Below are positions 8,458-17,243 of a stretch of DNA of 64,000 bases, in pieces. How positions within the stretch are numbered: position 1 is the first letter of the stretch; every line of letters begins with the position of its first letter. Where the stretch lies: assembly GCF_037977235.1 (NCBI RefSeq), contig NZ_CP150276.1:2728001-2792000 (forward strand), written 5' to 3'. This stretch comes from Paenibacillus sp. FSL K6-0276 (GTDB taxonomy: Bacteria; Bacillota; Bacilli; Paenibacillales; Paenibacillaceae). The notes under the pieces are model-generated. The model ran no database searches. It was not told the DNA's origin and saw nothing but the letters and a program-made list of their open reading frames with translations. The position numbers and the translations under genes were made by a program.

Positions 8458-9432
8458 ATGAAACGATTTATTATAGGGATTGATCTCGGTGGGACTAATA
8501 TCAAAGCAGGAATTTACGATACTGATTTTATTGCTGTAAAAGAAGTATCTACGCCAACAGAAGCTGCTAAAGGTCCCTCACATGTGCTGGGACGGATTAG
8601 AGAAGCTGTACGTTTGATTACAGATGAAGTGAATATCCCTTTGAACTTAATAGTAGGTATGGGAATCGGAGTGCCCGGATTACTTGATCCGGTTGCTGGG
8701 ATTTCTTTTTTCTCGCCGAATTTTCCGGATTGGGAGCACGTACATGTTGTTGACGAGATGAAACAGTTTTACGATTTTCCTATTTTTATTGATAATGATG
8801 TGAGAGTTAATCTTTACGGTGAATGGCTACAAGGTGCCGGAAAAGGCTATAACAATCTAGTTCTGATCACACTGGGAACTGGATTGGGATCTGGAATCGT
8901 GAACGATGGAAAAGTGATCTACGGTACGTCTTATAGCGCTGGTGAAATCGGGCATATGAATATGTACAGGAACGGACGTCCCTGCAAATGTGGAAGCTCG
9001 GGTTGCTTGGGTCGCTATGTGTCCGCGATTGGCATGGTGAATACTTTTAAAGAGAAGCTGAAAGAAGGCCGAACAAGTATTATTCAGACCTGGACTAATA
9101 ATCAAGAAGAGCAAATTACCGCGTTAATGATATCTGAAGCCTACGAGCTTGGAGACGCCCTCTCTATAGAGGTAATGCAAGAGACAGGTTCTATACTTGG
9201 ATTTGGCTTAGCGAATGTTGTGAATATCCTCAACCCTGATCTTATTATTGTAGGTGGGGGAATGGCAGCTGCGGGAGACAAACTGCTTCAACCCGTAAGA
9301 GAAACTGTAAATCAACATGCGCTGAAGCTATCTGGCAGTAAGTGTAGAATTGTTCAAGCGGAGCTTGGAAGTCGGGCCGGAACTATAGGTGCTGCTTCAT
9401 ATGCATATAGTAAGCTTCAAGATGTAGAGTAA
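8458..9432 (+). CDS. ROK-family sugar kinase (glucokinase-like)
   Basis: A 324-residue cytoplasmic kinase. It has the ATP motif GIDLGGTNIKAG at the N-terminus, a second phosphate motif in LITLGTGLGSGIV, and the ROK zinc signature GEIGHMNMYRNGRPCKCGSSGCL. A Glu and His in GEIGH match the sugar-binding residues. The family phosphorylates glucose or N-acyl hexosamines; glucose is the likeliest substrate. GGAGG eight bases before ATG 8458 decides the start over an upstream ATG at 8428. Confidence 0.87.
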   Translation: MKRFIIGIDLGGTNIKAGIYDTDFIAVKEVSTPTEAAKGPSHVLGRIREAVRLITDEVNIPLNLIVGMGIGVPGLLDPVAGISFFSPNFPDWEHVHVVDEMKQFYDFPIFIDNDVRVNLYGEWLQGAGKGYNNLVLITLGTGLGSGIVNDGKVIYGTSYSAGEIGHMNMYRNGRPCKCGSSGCLGRYVSAIGMVNTFKEKLKEGRTSIIQTWTNNQEEQITALMISEAYELGDALSIEVMQETGSILGFGLANVVNILNPDLIIVGGGMAAAGDKLLQPVRETVNQHALKLSGSKCRIVQAELGSRAGTIGAASYAYSKLQDVE

Positions 9433-9530
9433 CTGATCGTTGCTTAGAATTACTTGTTAATTTAGTTTGGACTGGAACCAGACGGAGCCGCCCGGAATAC
9501 AACAGTAATAAAATCCGTGGAGGTGCTGTT

Positions 9531-9797
9531 ATGTTTGCAGTCATGCAATTAATAGGTGGAGTGATCCTGTCTTTGGGATGGATTCCTCAGATTGTTCAGA
9601 TCTTGAAATCAAAATCCGTAGCCGATTTAAATTTGAAGTCGTATTTGCTTATGCTGCTCGGGATTAGTCTAATGGAAGCTTACGCGATCAGTTTGGCGGT
9701 TACGGGGGTAGGTTTAGCTTTTTTGATTACAAATACGATGTCCTTATGTGTTGTGTTGCTGGTTATTATTCTAGTGATTAAATATCGAACAAGATAA
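9531..9797 (+). CDS. Small PQ-loop membrane protein (SemiSWEET-like)
   Basis: An 88-residue protein of three hydrophobic segments. GWIPQIVQILKSKSV near residue 17 is a PQ-loop motif, as in bacterial SemiSWEET sugar transporters, which work as dimers. GTGGAGGTG precedes ATG 9531. It follows the ROK kinase by about 100 bases, so a link to sugar uptake is plausible but not shown. Confidence 0.75.
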   Translation: MFAVMQLIGGVILSLGWIPQIVQILKSKSVADLNLKSYLLMLLGISLMEAYAISLAVTGVGLAFLITNTMSLCVVLLVIILVIKYRTR

Positions 9798-9800
9798 TGA

Positions 9801-9932
9801 ATGAGGCTGCTGGAATATCCACTTACCTCTGATCAATTAGAGCAGGCTGCAATAGACAAGGAAAAGCAAACGGTGATCCTAAATGAACATGAACAGGTCC
9901 ACAAGATACAACCATCGCCGGGATTTTTATGA
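9801..9932 (+). other. Short reading frame, possible remnant of an XtrA-like protein
   Basis: A 43-codon frame (MRLLEYPLTSDQLEQAAIDK, then a stretch ending in HKIQPSPGFL). Its pattern vaguely recalls the small phage-linked XtrA/YqaO proteins, but it is shorter and has no ribosome binding site. It may be a remnant or chance. Confidence 0.25.
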
Positions 9933-9972
9933 AGATAGATCTGACTTAGAATAGTGATTGCAGGAGGTTAAT

Positions 9973-10848
9973 TTGAGCGAAAAATATTATACATATGAAA
10001 TCGATGCGGTAACTTTTCAATTGCAGGAGGCATGTGACTTTACTTGGTTAAGGAAGCTTGGTAAGGTGTTCAAAGTGTTCGATCAGCAGGACTCTGGAAA
10101 TCTTTCTTTTGGCGTGGAGAAGGAAGGACAGAAGTACTTTGTTAAATTTGCTGGAGCGAAGCCTTTGACTTACGATGGAAATCCTCAAGATGCTATTACC
10201 CGTTTAATTGAAGCCATTCCGTTGTATAAGGACCTTAGATATGAAGCGCTGATCACACTGGTATCACATTTTGAGGTTGGGTCGGGGTATGTAGCGGTGT
10301 TTGATTGGTTTGAAGGTGAATGTTTACATTCGCATTGGCTTTTTACGGGTGAAGCTAAGCTGAGTCATCCTGAGTCGCCTTTTTATCGCTATAAGCAGTT
10401 ATCCGTTAAAAAGCGTTTAGCTTCACTAGATGTGATTTTTTCGTTTCATGAACATGTTGAGTTGCAAGATTATGTAGCCGTGGATTTTTACGATGGAAGT
10501 ATTCTTTATAATTTTACAAGCGATGAAACAAGAATTTGTGATATTGATTTTTATAGACTTAAACCAACAGTAAATGATGTAGGAGAGAACTTCTGGGGCT
10601 CAACAAGATTCAAGTCTCCGGAAGAGTTTATTCTGGGTGCACCGATTGATGAAGTTACAAATGTATTCAATATGGGTGCCACTGCTTTTGTTCTATTAGG
10701 AGGAGCCACCGATCGATCGTTTGCAAAATGGGAAGCGAGCCAAGCGCTCTACGATGTTGCTTTGCGGGCTGTCTGCCCAGAGCGAGAACAGCGGTATCGG
10801 AATGTAGCGGAATTTATATTAGCTTGGGATAAGGTAGGGCTTGTTTGA
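9973..10848 (+). CDS. Atypical serine/threonine protein kinase-like protein
   Basis: A 291-residue protein with a divergent eukaryotic-type kinase layout: a Gly-containing strand (SGNLSFGVEKEGQKYFVKF) with the likely ATP-binding Lys, a catalytic-loop equivalent VAVDFYDGSILYNF, a metal loop ICDIDFY in place of DFG, and FKSPEEF in place of the APE motif. The HRD His-Arg pair is absent, so activity is uncertain. AGGAGG at 9962-9967 points to TTG 9973 rather than TTG 9958. A Nudix gene follows 26 bases later. Confidence 0.7.
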   Translation: MSEKYYTYEIDAVTFQLQEACDFTWLRKLGKVFKVFDQQDSGNLSFGVEKEGQKYFVKFAGAKPLTYDGNPQDAITRLIEAIPLYKDLRYEALITLVSHFEVGSGYVAVFDWFEGECLHSHWLFTGEAKLSHPESPFYRYKQLSVKKRLASLDVIFSFHEHVELQDYVAVDFYDGSILYNFTSDETRICDIDFYRLKPTVNDVGENFWGSTRFKSPEEFILGAPIDEVTNVFNMGATAFVLLGGATDRSFAKWEASQALYDVALRAVCPEREQRYRNVAEFILAWDKVGLV

Positions 10849-10874
10849 AGCGAGTGAAAAGCGGGGGATGTTAA

Positions 10875-11309
10875 TTGCAGGTAAACTTATTCAATTTGGA
10901 CAAGGAAAAGGAAGTTGAACTGGAATACGTTGTTATTATAGTTAAGCATGGTAAGGAATGGATATTAGCCAGACATCAGGACCGTTCGACTTGGGAGTTT
11001 GCCGGAGGACATATAGAGGTTGGCGAATCACCGGAGCAGGCTGCTGCTAGAGAGTTATTTGAGGAGACAGGTGCGGAGCAATTCTCTATCGTTCCAATAG
11101 CTGTATATACGGTTATTTTGGATGATGCACCTGGGAGTTATGGAAAGCTGTATTTTGCTAATGTGGAACAATTCGCTGAGCTCCCACCCTATGAGATGGC
11201 AGAAATCAAAGGATTTATTGAGATACCATCGGATCTGACTTATCCATTGATTTATCCTGCTTTAATTTCAAAAGTACTTGAGTTCATGGACAGTTCTCCT
11301 GTTAGATAA
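10875..11309 (+). CDS. Nudix hydrolase
   Basis: A 144-residue Nudix protein with the full box GGHIEVGESPEQAAAREL, then FEETGA. WEFAGG before the box is the usual substrate-pocket strand. It starts at TTG 10875 after GCGGGGGATG. It probably shares a transcript with the kinase-like gene. It somewhat resembles Bacillus YtkD nucleotide pyrophosphohydrolase, but I cannot assign a substrate. Confidence 0.83.
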   Translation: MQVNLFNLDKEKEVELEYVVIIVKHGKEWILARHQDRSTWEFAGGHIEVGESPEQAAARELFEETGAEQFSIVPIAVYTVILDDAPGSYGKLYFANVEQFAELPPYEMAEIKGFIEIPSDLTYPLIYPALISKVLEFMDSSPVR

Positions 11310-11373
11310 GAATGATAGCCCTGCTGTTGTCGCATGCTATAATTTATAAATAGAACAAGCAGGAGGGATTTCA

Positions 11374-11907
11374 TTGAAAAGAGACATTCAGCATGTACCC
11401 TACGGCTATGAGCCACCAGTTGAACAACGTAAAGGGACGTTAGTGTTTTACGATTCTTTTGAACACATAACAGATCAGGAACTTGAAGTCGCGGCAAAAA
11501 CAGCAGCAGATCGGCGTTTCACTAAGCTGGTACTTTATCCACTTCATGAAGAAACGGTGAGACGGATGACCAAAGAGCCGGTGAGCGCTTATTATAAACG
11601 TGAAGACCGGCTGCACGAATGGAAACGGGAGCAAGGACGTAGCTTTATCACAGTAGAGAGTTTGGAAGGAAAGCGAAAGAAGTATACTCCGCTTGATTCA
11701 GCGCTTCGCCATCTTGCTGAAATCTATCCTTCACCGATCTTTCTTTATCTGACGCCTGAGGTGGCGAATCAGTTTGCGTCTTATTCCTCTTTTGAAGAGT
11801 GGATTGTAAAGATTCGGTTATTGTTGCCATCTGCACCTTCATCACTGCATCCACGGTTACTAAAATTTCGCCATCGTTGGGATGTTGTTGGAGAAGAGAA
11901 AGAATAA
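11374..11907 (+). CDS. Protein of unknown function
   Basis: A 177-residue, charged, probably cytoplasmic protein with no signal peptide or membrane segment. It starts at TTG 11374 after a strong AGGAGGG. Notable stretches are GTLVFYDSFEHITDQELEVA and YPSPIFLYLTPEVANQFASY. The first half, with RRFTKLVLYPLHEETVRRM, suggests an alpha/beta fold. I do not recognise the family. It ends convergent with the DUF4395 gene. Confidence 0.6.
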   Translation: MKRDIQHVPYGYEPPVEQRKGTLVFYDSFEHITDQELEVAAKTAADRRFTKLVLYPLHEETVRRMTKEPVSAYYKREDRLHEWKREQGRSFITVESLEGKRKKYTPLDSALRHLAEIYPSPIFLYLTPEVANQFASYSSFEEWIVKIRLLLPSAPSSLHPRLLKFRHRWDVVGEEKE

Positions 11908-11913
11908 GAAGAT

Positions 11914-12348
11914 TTAATGTGTGCTGCTCTGTTTACGTTTGTAGGTGTACATTCTCCACTGATAATGGATAAAGCATCCGATGCAAAAACCAAGAATGGC
12001 TACAGTCGCTGCCACTGCAACGAGCGCTGTGAAAATGTAGGCAGCAATCGTCCAGCCCGCGATGAAGCTGATCAGACCACCTGTGAGGCAGAAGACAGCA
12101 ATGGTTTGATTAAACTTCTGTTGAGACCAATCTTCGAGTACATAGTGCGAACGCTCTTTTGTCAGAAACTTAGCAGCTAGCTTAATAATGGGATTATAAC
12201 CAAACAAGAGTCCGAGCAATCCGGCGAACAAGGGCAGCGCAAGTATCCAGTGCTGTCCTGTTAGCCATGTTAATATTACAGAAATGACGATAAACGCCTG
12301 ATTAGTCTTTACTAATGGCCGAGGAAATCCTTTGGGTACGTCTTGCAT
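11914..12348 (-). CDS. DUF4395-family membrane protein
   Basis: A 144-residue protein with four hydrophobic segments in two pairs. The N-terminal PRPLVKTNQAFIVISVILTW and FGYNPIIKLAAKFL are typical of DUF4395, a family of unknown function. AAAGGTG before ATG 12348 (minus strand) supports this start; the longer frame from 12432 lacks a site. It is divergent from the TetR gene. Confidence 0.7.
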   Translation of the reverse strand: MQDVPKGFPRPLVKTNQAFIVISVILTWLTGQHWILALPLFAGLLGLLFGYNPIIKLAAKFLTKERSHYVLEDWSQQKFNQTIAVFCLTGGLISFIAGWTIAAYIFTALVAVAATVAILGFCIGCFIHYQWRMYTYKRKQSSTH

Positions 12349-12458
12349 CCTATTCACACCTTTCTGATTGACCTCGAACCCTACTATCATCCACCAAATT
12401 ACTTTTAATTTAAGTAATTTATATGTTGACATATCTCTAAAAAATATGGTTTTATTAT

Positions 12459-12478
12459 GTAGACCAATTGTTATAATG
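12459..12478. promoter_or_regulatory. Candidate LmrA/YxaF-type operator and -10 box
   Basis: TAGACC followed by AATTGTTATAATG just before the TetR gene. TAGACC is the half-site I recall for B. subtilis LmrA/YxaF, and TATAAT (12472-12477) would be the -10 box. The match to the full published box is imperfect, so this is tentative. Confidence 0.4.
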
Positions 12479-12494
12479 CAAAGGAAGTGTCAGC

Positions 12495-13064
12495 TTGTCG
12501 AACAAGCCGAATACGCGTGAGGCGATTCTGGACACCGCTTCGAAATTATTTTTTTCTCAGGGATATCATGCAACAGGGCTAAATCAGATTATTAAAGACA
12601 GCGATTCACCGAAGGGATCTCTTTATTATTACTTCCCCCACGGCAAAGAAGAGCTGGCTTTAACATGCATTAACCGGACTAGTGAAACAGTTATTCAGAA
12701 GCTTAAGTATCATTTGGAGAGTTGCAATAATGCTGCTGAAGCGATGGAGGATTTCATTTTAGGAATGGCTATGGATGCAATTGAATCCTCATTCGAGGGG
12801 ATTGTTCCGTTCAGTTTTTGGTTAGCGGCGGAGACCTCTTGTATTAGTGAGGAGCTGCGGACTGCATGTAAATCTGTGTTTATGGACTTGCAAGATGTGA
12901 TCAAAAAACGCCTTCTTGAAGAAGGAGTGGAGGACAAGACAGCTGCCGATAAGGCTTCAGTTGTAGTCTCTTTATTTGAAGGAGCGCTTCTTCAGACGCT
13001 GACTTTTCGGGATGAACAACCGCTTCTCGCGGCGGCAAAGATTATCCCAGCAATACTTTGTTAG
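12495..13064 (+). CDS. TetR-family repressor (LmrA/YxaF-like)
   Basis: A 189-residue regulator. Residues 8-53 form the TetR helix-turn-helix (REAILDTASKLFFSQGYHAT, then GSLYYYFPHGKEEL). The C-terminal half resembles the LmrA/YxaF group, which releases DNA on binding flavonoids or drugs. It starts at TTG 12495 after AAGGAAG. The DHA2 pump follows 37 bases later, the same order as B. subtilis lmrA-lmrB. Confidence 0.83.
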   Translation: MSNKPNTREAILDTASKLFFSQGYHATGLNQIIKDSDSPKGSLYYYFPHGKEELALTCINRTSETVIQKLKYHLESCNNAAEAMEDFILGMAMDAIESSFEGIVPFSFWLAAETSCISEELRTACKSVFMDLQDVIKKRLLEEGVEDKTAADKASVVVSLFEGALLQTLTFRDEQPLLAAAKIIPAILC

Positions 13065-13101
13065 ACACAGACAAATAGACAGATCATCAGGGGGATTAAG
13101 A

Positions 13102-14568
13102 GTGGAAGCAACAATGCAAGGAAATCAACAAAAGGAAGTAAAGAAGTTTAAAACGATACCAATTCTCGTTTCTTTATTGCTCGCAGGATTTATCGGAATG
13201 TTCAGTGAAACAGCACTAAATGTAGCTTTAAGCGATCTTATGAATGTCCTACAAATTACCCCAGCAACGGCACAATGGTTGACGACAGCTTATCTGCTTA
13301 CACTGGGAATTCTAGTACCGATTTCGGGTATGTTACTTCAGTGGTTCTCGACCAGACAGTTGTTTGTTGCTGCATTATGTTTTTCAATACTTGGAACGTT
13401 TCTAGCGGCAGTCTCACCTAATTTTGAGTTCTTACTTACAGCACGTGTGGTACAAGCAATGGGTACTGCGCTACTGCTACCGCTAATGTTCAATACTATC
13501 CTTATTATCATTGCGCCTGAAAAACGTGGGGCCGCGATGGGGATGATCGGTTTGGTTATCATGGTAGCACCAGCGATCGGACCAACGATTGCTGGACTTC
13601 TAATTGAAAGTCTTAGCTGGCACTGGATCTTCTGGTTGTCACTACCATTCCTAGTGCTCGCTTTGATATTCGGAATCCTCTTCATGCAAAATGTAACGAA
13701 GGTTACGAAGCCGAAGATCGATATCCTCTCCATAGTGTTATCGTCAATCGGGTTTGGTGGTATCGTGTTTGGTTTCAGCAGTGCCGGTGAAGAAGCCGGT
13801 TGGGGAAGTCCAAAAGTGATTATAGCTATATTAGTAGGTGTGGTATCACTCTTGTTGTTCGGATTGCGTCAAATGAAGATGAAGCAGCCTATGATTAATC
13901 TGAGTGCTTTTAAATATCCAATGTTTTCTATTGGTGTGGCTATGGTATTTATCTGTATGATGGTTATCCTATCGTCCATGTTGATTCTTCCGATGTATCT
14001 TCAACAGGGTCAAGGATATACAGCGTTCAAAGCGGGCTTGCTATTGCTTCCAGGTGGAATTATTAACGGATTGATGTCCCCAATTATGGGTCGTCTTTTC
14101 GATAAATACGGTCCAAAATGGCTCGTTATTCCGGGTCTGGTTATTGCAGCTGCAGCTTTGTGGTTCTTCTCCAGTATTACTGTAGCTTCTACGGTCGTAT
14201 TCGTAATCGTACTTCACAGTACGCTTATGATCGGTGTGTCGATGGTATTTATGCCCGCACAAACTAACGGTATTAACCAGTTGCCACTAGAACTATATCC
14301 AGATGGTACAGCGATCATGAATACATTGCAGCAAGTTGCTGGTGCGATCGGTACCGCATTAGCAGTCAGCATTATGTCTGCAGGTTCGAAGAATTATTTG
14401 AAAACTGTGGCCAATCCAGCAGATCCAGCTAATATGTTACCTGCGTTCACGCAAGGTGTACAAAACGCATTTATTTTTGGAATGAGCATGGCCATTGTGG
14501 GTCTAATTCTTGCTTTCTTCGTAAAAAGAGTAGTTGTGGATCATAAAATGAATACACCAATGCACTAA
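13102..14568 (+). CDS. DHA2-type multidrug MFS transporter (LmrB-like)
   Basis: A 488-residue protein with about 14 membrane segments. The N-terminus (SETALNVALSDLMNVLQITP, then TAQWLTTAYLL) and LEYPDGT-like region near the C-terminus (LPLELYPDGTAIMNTLQQ) are typical of the EmrB/QacA drug:H+ antiporter group. Its length is close to that of B. subtilis LmrB (lincomycin and puromycin efflux). GTG 13102 follows CAGGGGGA at the right distance; the longer frame from 13012 overlaps the TetR gene and is not credible. Confidence 0.87.
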   Translation: MEATMQGNQQKEVKKFKTIPILVSLLLAGFIGMFSETALNVALSDLMNVLQITPATAQWLTTAYLLTLGILVPISGMLLQWFSTRQLFVAALCFSILGTFLAAVSPNFEFLLTARVVQAMGTALLLPLMFNTILIIIAPEKRGAAMGMIGLVIMVAPAIGPTIAGLLIESLSWHWIFWLSLPFLVLALIFGILFMQNVTKVTKPKIDILSIVLSSIGFGGIVFGFSSAGEEAGWGSPKVIIAILVGVVSLLLFGLRQMKMKQPMINLSAFKYPMFSIGVAMVFICMMVILSSMLILPMYLQQGQGYTAFKAGLLLLPGGIINGLMSPIMGRLFDKYGPKWLVIPGLVIAAAALWFFSSITVASTVVFVIVLHSTLMIGVSMVFMPAQTNGINQLPLELYPDGTAIMNTLQQVAGAIGTALAVSIMSAGSKNYLKTVANPADPANMLPAFTQGVQNAFIFGMSMAIVGLILAFFVKRVVVDHKMNTPMH

Positions 14569-14583
14569 TAATTAAGTTTGTAC

Positions 14584-14660
14584 AATCCCCTTACGCTAGA
14601 TAGTGGAGAAAGTTCATGAACGTATGGACAAACCACTGTTGAACGGAGGGGATTTTTTTG
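14584..14660 (+). terminator. Possible terminator after the DHA2 gene
   Basis: AATCCCCT (14584-14591) pairs with AGGGGATT (14647-14654), followed by T residues. The enclosed 55 bases hold a smaller hairpin (AGTGG / CCACT). Confidence 0.6.
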
Positions 14661-14727
14661 CCCACAACATGAAAGAGGGACCTCTCCCCGGTAGAATACC
14701 GAGAAGCGTCCGCCACTTAACTTCTTT

Positions 14728-15546
14728 TTAAGAAAAATGCTGGGCTATATTAGTCAGATACTCTTCTTCATCCGTATTTTCTTTCATTTGAATGAGCATC
14801 TTTGCATCTTCTCCAACAATGTATCGGAATTGACTTGTCCCATCTGTGGCGGCTTGATAGATTGTTTCCGCAACAATTTCTGGAGGCGAAGCATACGCAG
14901 GTTGTTTTTCCATCTCACCCAATTTACCCAAAAATGCAGTAGTAAAGGGCTTATAATCCGTTAATGCATCATTAAAAAAGAACTCCATCGATCTTCCACC
15001 AAAGTCCGTCTGAATAGCACCAGGTTCAATTAACTTTACTTTGATGTTTTGTGATGCTAATTCATAAGATACGGATTCTGAAAAACCCTCTACAGCGAAT
15101 TTAGTTGAATGATACAGAGACATCGTAGGAAAGGTTACTTTCCCTCCCATAGAAGAGATATTGATCAGCAAACCATCTTGATTAGATCTAAAATGGGGCA
15201 ACATGGCTTTAGTCATACTGATAAGACCAAAAACGTTCACCTCAAATTGTCTTCTGATCTGCTCATCTGTAGCTACTTCTATAAGACCCATTGTTCCATA
15301 ACCAGCATTATTGAGAAGAACGTCAATTTTACCAAACCGATTAATCGCTTCCGCTAACGCAGATTGAATCGTATCTACTTTCTCAACATCAAGCCTTAAC
15401 ACTAACACATTATCAAGTGTATTGAATTCACTTTCTTGTTCAGGAGAACGCATCGTGGCTACGACGTTCCATCCTCTTTCAGCAAAATATTTTACTGTTG
15501 TTCTTCCTATGCCAGACGAAGCCCCTGTAATGAAAATTGTTTTCAT
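14728..15546 (-). CDS. Short-chain dehydrogenase/reductase (SDR)
   Basis: A 272-residue classical SDR: the nucleotide motif TGASSGIG near the N-terminus, NNAG at about 85, the catalytic Ser in INISSMGG, and Tyr and Lys in YHSTK. It uses NAD(P)H to reduce or oxidise a carbonyl or hydroxyl group; the substrate is unknown. AGGAGG eight bases before ATG 15546 sets the start. It lies 58 bases downstream of the PadR gene on the same strand and is likely under its control. Confidence 0.87.
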   Translation of the reverse strand: MKTIFITGASSGIGRTTVKYFAERGWNVVATMRSPEQESEFNTLDNVLVLRLDVEKVDTIQSALAEAINRFGKIDVLLNNAGYGTMGLIEVATDEQIRRQFEVNVFGLISMTKAMLPHFRSNQDGLLINISSMGGKVTFPTMSLYHSTKFAVEGFSESVSYELASQNIKVKLIEPGAIQTDFGGRSMEFFFNDALTDYKPFTTAFLGKLGEMEKQPAYASPPEIVAETIYQAATDGTSQFRYIVGEDAKMLIQMKENTDEEEYLTNIAQHFS

Positions 15547-15604
15547 TAACAATTCCTCCTAAAAGTTTTGTGAGCGTTACATCTTAACCTGGTTTGTACA
15601 AAAC

Positions 15605-16138
15605 TTACTTCGTAAGCACTAACTGCTCCATGTTTAACAATCCCTCGGCAATGATTCTGAGTTTTGCTTTATATTCTTCTATGCCAATTTGGATACAGAT
15701 GATCTGTGCTGGATGCATTTCATCTTTATAAAGTGAATACTGCTCAAGTAATTGATCTAACTTATTTTGTGATTCCTCTTGTGCTTGCTTCAACCAAATA
15801 ATCACTTTGTCATACCCAACAAATTCACCAAAATAAAGCCGCATCATAAAATCAGATTTCTTAATACTGTCTGCCTCAAGTGGGGCTAGTAAATAGGCGT
15901 TAAAACTAACTCTTCCTTTATCCGTGATGTTTAAAAGATTCTTGTTAGGCTTACCGTCCTGTTGCACATTTTCCTTAGTTATCAAACCCTCCTTTTCCAT
16001 TCGAGCAAGTGTGGGATAAATCGTTCCATAACTGGAACTATAGAAATTAGAGAATACATTCTCTAATAACTGTTTTATTTCATATCCAGTCAACGATTCT
16101 TTCATAAGCATGCCTAAAATAACATCCTGACTGTTCAA
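15605..16138 (-). CDS. PadR-family transcriptional regulator
   Basis: A 177-residue PadR protein. The N-terminal winged helix shows ILGMLMKESLTGYEIKQLL and SSYGTIYPTLARMEKEGL; the C-terminal part is a helical dimerisation domain. It starts at TTG 16138 after AAGGAGG. The promoter carries two palindromes, which suggests self-repression with the downstream SDR gene. Confidence 0.87.
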   Translation of the reverse strand: MNSQDVILGMLMKESLTGYEIKQLLENVFSNFYSSSYGTIYPTLARMEKEGLITKENVQQDGKPNKNLLNITDKGRVSFNAYLLAPLEADSIKKSDFMMRLYFGEFVGYDKVIIWLKQAQEESQNKLDQLLEQYSLYKDEMHPAQIICIQIGIEEYKAKLRIIAEGLLNMEQLVLTK

Positions 16139-16184
16139 AATAGAACCTCCTTGTAGTTTAGAAAAATTTGTATATCACGCTTAT

Positions 16185-16219
16185 AATATATCGGTTCGAT
16201 ATATATTGTGTCAATATAT
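16185..16219 (-). promoter_or_regulatory. padR promoter with two overlapping palindromic operators
   Basis: On the minus strand TTGACA (16214-16209), 18 bases, TATATT (16190-16185). Two palindromes of the same design cover it: ATATATCG-GTT-CGATATAT (16186-16204) and ATATATTG-TGT-CAATATAT (16201-16219), sharing four bases. Repressor binding here would cover both promoter boxes. Confidence 0.75.
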
Positions 16220-16322
16220 ATTATTTAGATACAAAAAAGAAGTGCCGTTTTAAGTTAGATTCAGGTTATTCCCGAATGTCTAAATATTAAGTACAATTAC
16301 TTATATGGCATAAGGAGGTCTT

Positions 16323-17231
16323 ATGATGAACTGGAAAAAAGCCGGCTTGTTAAGTATTGCTATAGCCTTAGGTTCTGTGACAGGTTTAGGAACTTTGGGC
16401 ATAGAGCCAGTACTTGCCGCAACAGCAAAGGAAACTGTAAAAGTTAATAAGCAATTCCAGCAGTATGTCCAGAAGCCAGCATCTCTTACTAATGCACGCA
16501 ATTATTTAATTAACCATATCAAAGAAGTGGATACCTGGACAGCGACTCAGATGACACTTCATCTCGAGAATGCACAGAAGGCATATTTACCTGTTTACTC
16601 TGAAAAGGTTTTTCCGGAGAATGTTCAGAAAGCGATAAACAGTGCTTATAGCAAAAGTAAAAGTCTAACGTATACCACTCTTCTTAACACGATAAAAGAT
16701 TCTAAGATCCGTTCTGTATTAAAGGAAGGCCGAGATAAGGGGTATAAGCTGGAGACCAGTGAGGGCATGTATTATCCAGTGATGCATTATGAGGGCTTCA
16801 AAAGCTTTAAGCCGTATATCACAAAAGACATTGCTGCTTACATTGACATCATGGCCACCGAATCTAATCAACCGAGTGTATTTGATGGAGCAATTGCTAT
16901 CAGTTGGACAGATTTAACGAATAGAGCGCTCGCGATAGAGGATTTTGTGACGAAATATCCTGCTTCCAACCGGTCAACCGCTCTTCAAAAAGAACTTCTT
17001 ATTGCAACGTCTCGCCTATTATATGGAACAAGTAATACACCTGCATATGACTATGATGAGCAAGTTATCAAACCAGAAGTGAAAAAGGCGTATGAGGATG
17101 CACTAAAAGATAGCAAAGTTGATACTAGAATTCTTTCGATTTTAGAAAAGCTACTACAATTACTGAATTCCACGAATAATAAATTCACACCTGTAATAGA
17201 AAAATTTCTAGTAGAAACCGTAAACTCATAA
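16323..17231 (+). CDS. Secreted protein of unknown function
   Basis: A 302-residue protein with a signal peptide of about 32 residues ending near PVLAAT. The mature part is largely helical and Lys-rich with no Cys, and contains short like segments (ARNYLINHIKEVDTWTATQM). AGGAGG stands four bases before ATG 16323. I do not recognise a domain. It lies 12 bases before the dipeptidase, probably one transcript, so a cell-wall role is possible. Confidence 0.65.
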   Translation: MMNWKKAGLLSIAIALGSVTGLGTLGIEPVLAATAKETVKVNKQFQQYVQKPASLTNARNYLINHIKEVDTWTATQMTLHLENAQKAYLPVYSEKVFPENVQKAINSAYSKSKSLTYTTLLNTIKDSKIRSVLKEGRDKGYKLETSEGMYYPVMHYEGFKSFKPYITKDIAAYIDIMATESNQPSVFDGAIAISWTDLTNRALAIEDFVTKYPASNRSTALQKELLIATSRLLYGTSNTPAYDYDEQVIKPEVKKAYEDALKDSKVDTRILSILEKLLQLLNSTNNKFTPVIEKFLVETVNS

Positions 17232-17243
17232 TTATTAGAGTAT

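Noticed and set aside
12426..12455. TTGACA near 12426 as the -35 box of the TetR gene
   Set aside because: The hexamer 18 bases downstream (TTTTAT) is poor, and TATAAT at 12472 is too far to pair with it.
13012..13101. N-terminal extension of the DHA2 pump
   Set aside because: The region is the end of the TetR gene; GTG 13102 has a good ribosome binding site and gives the usual length.
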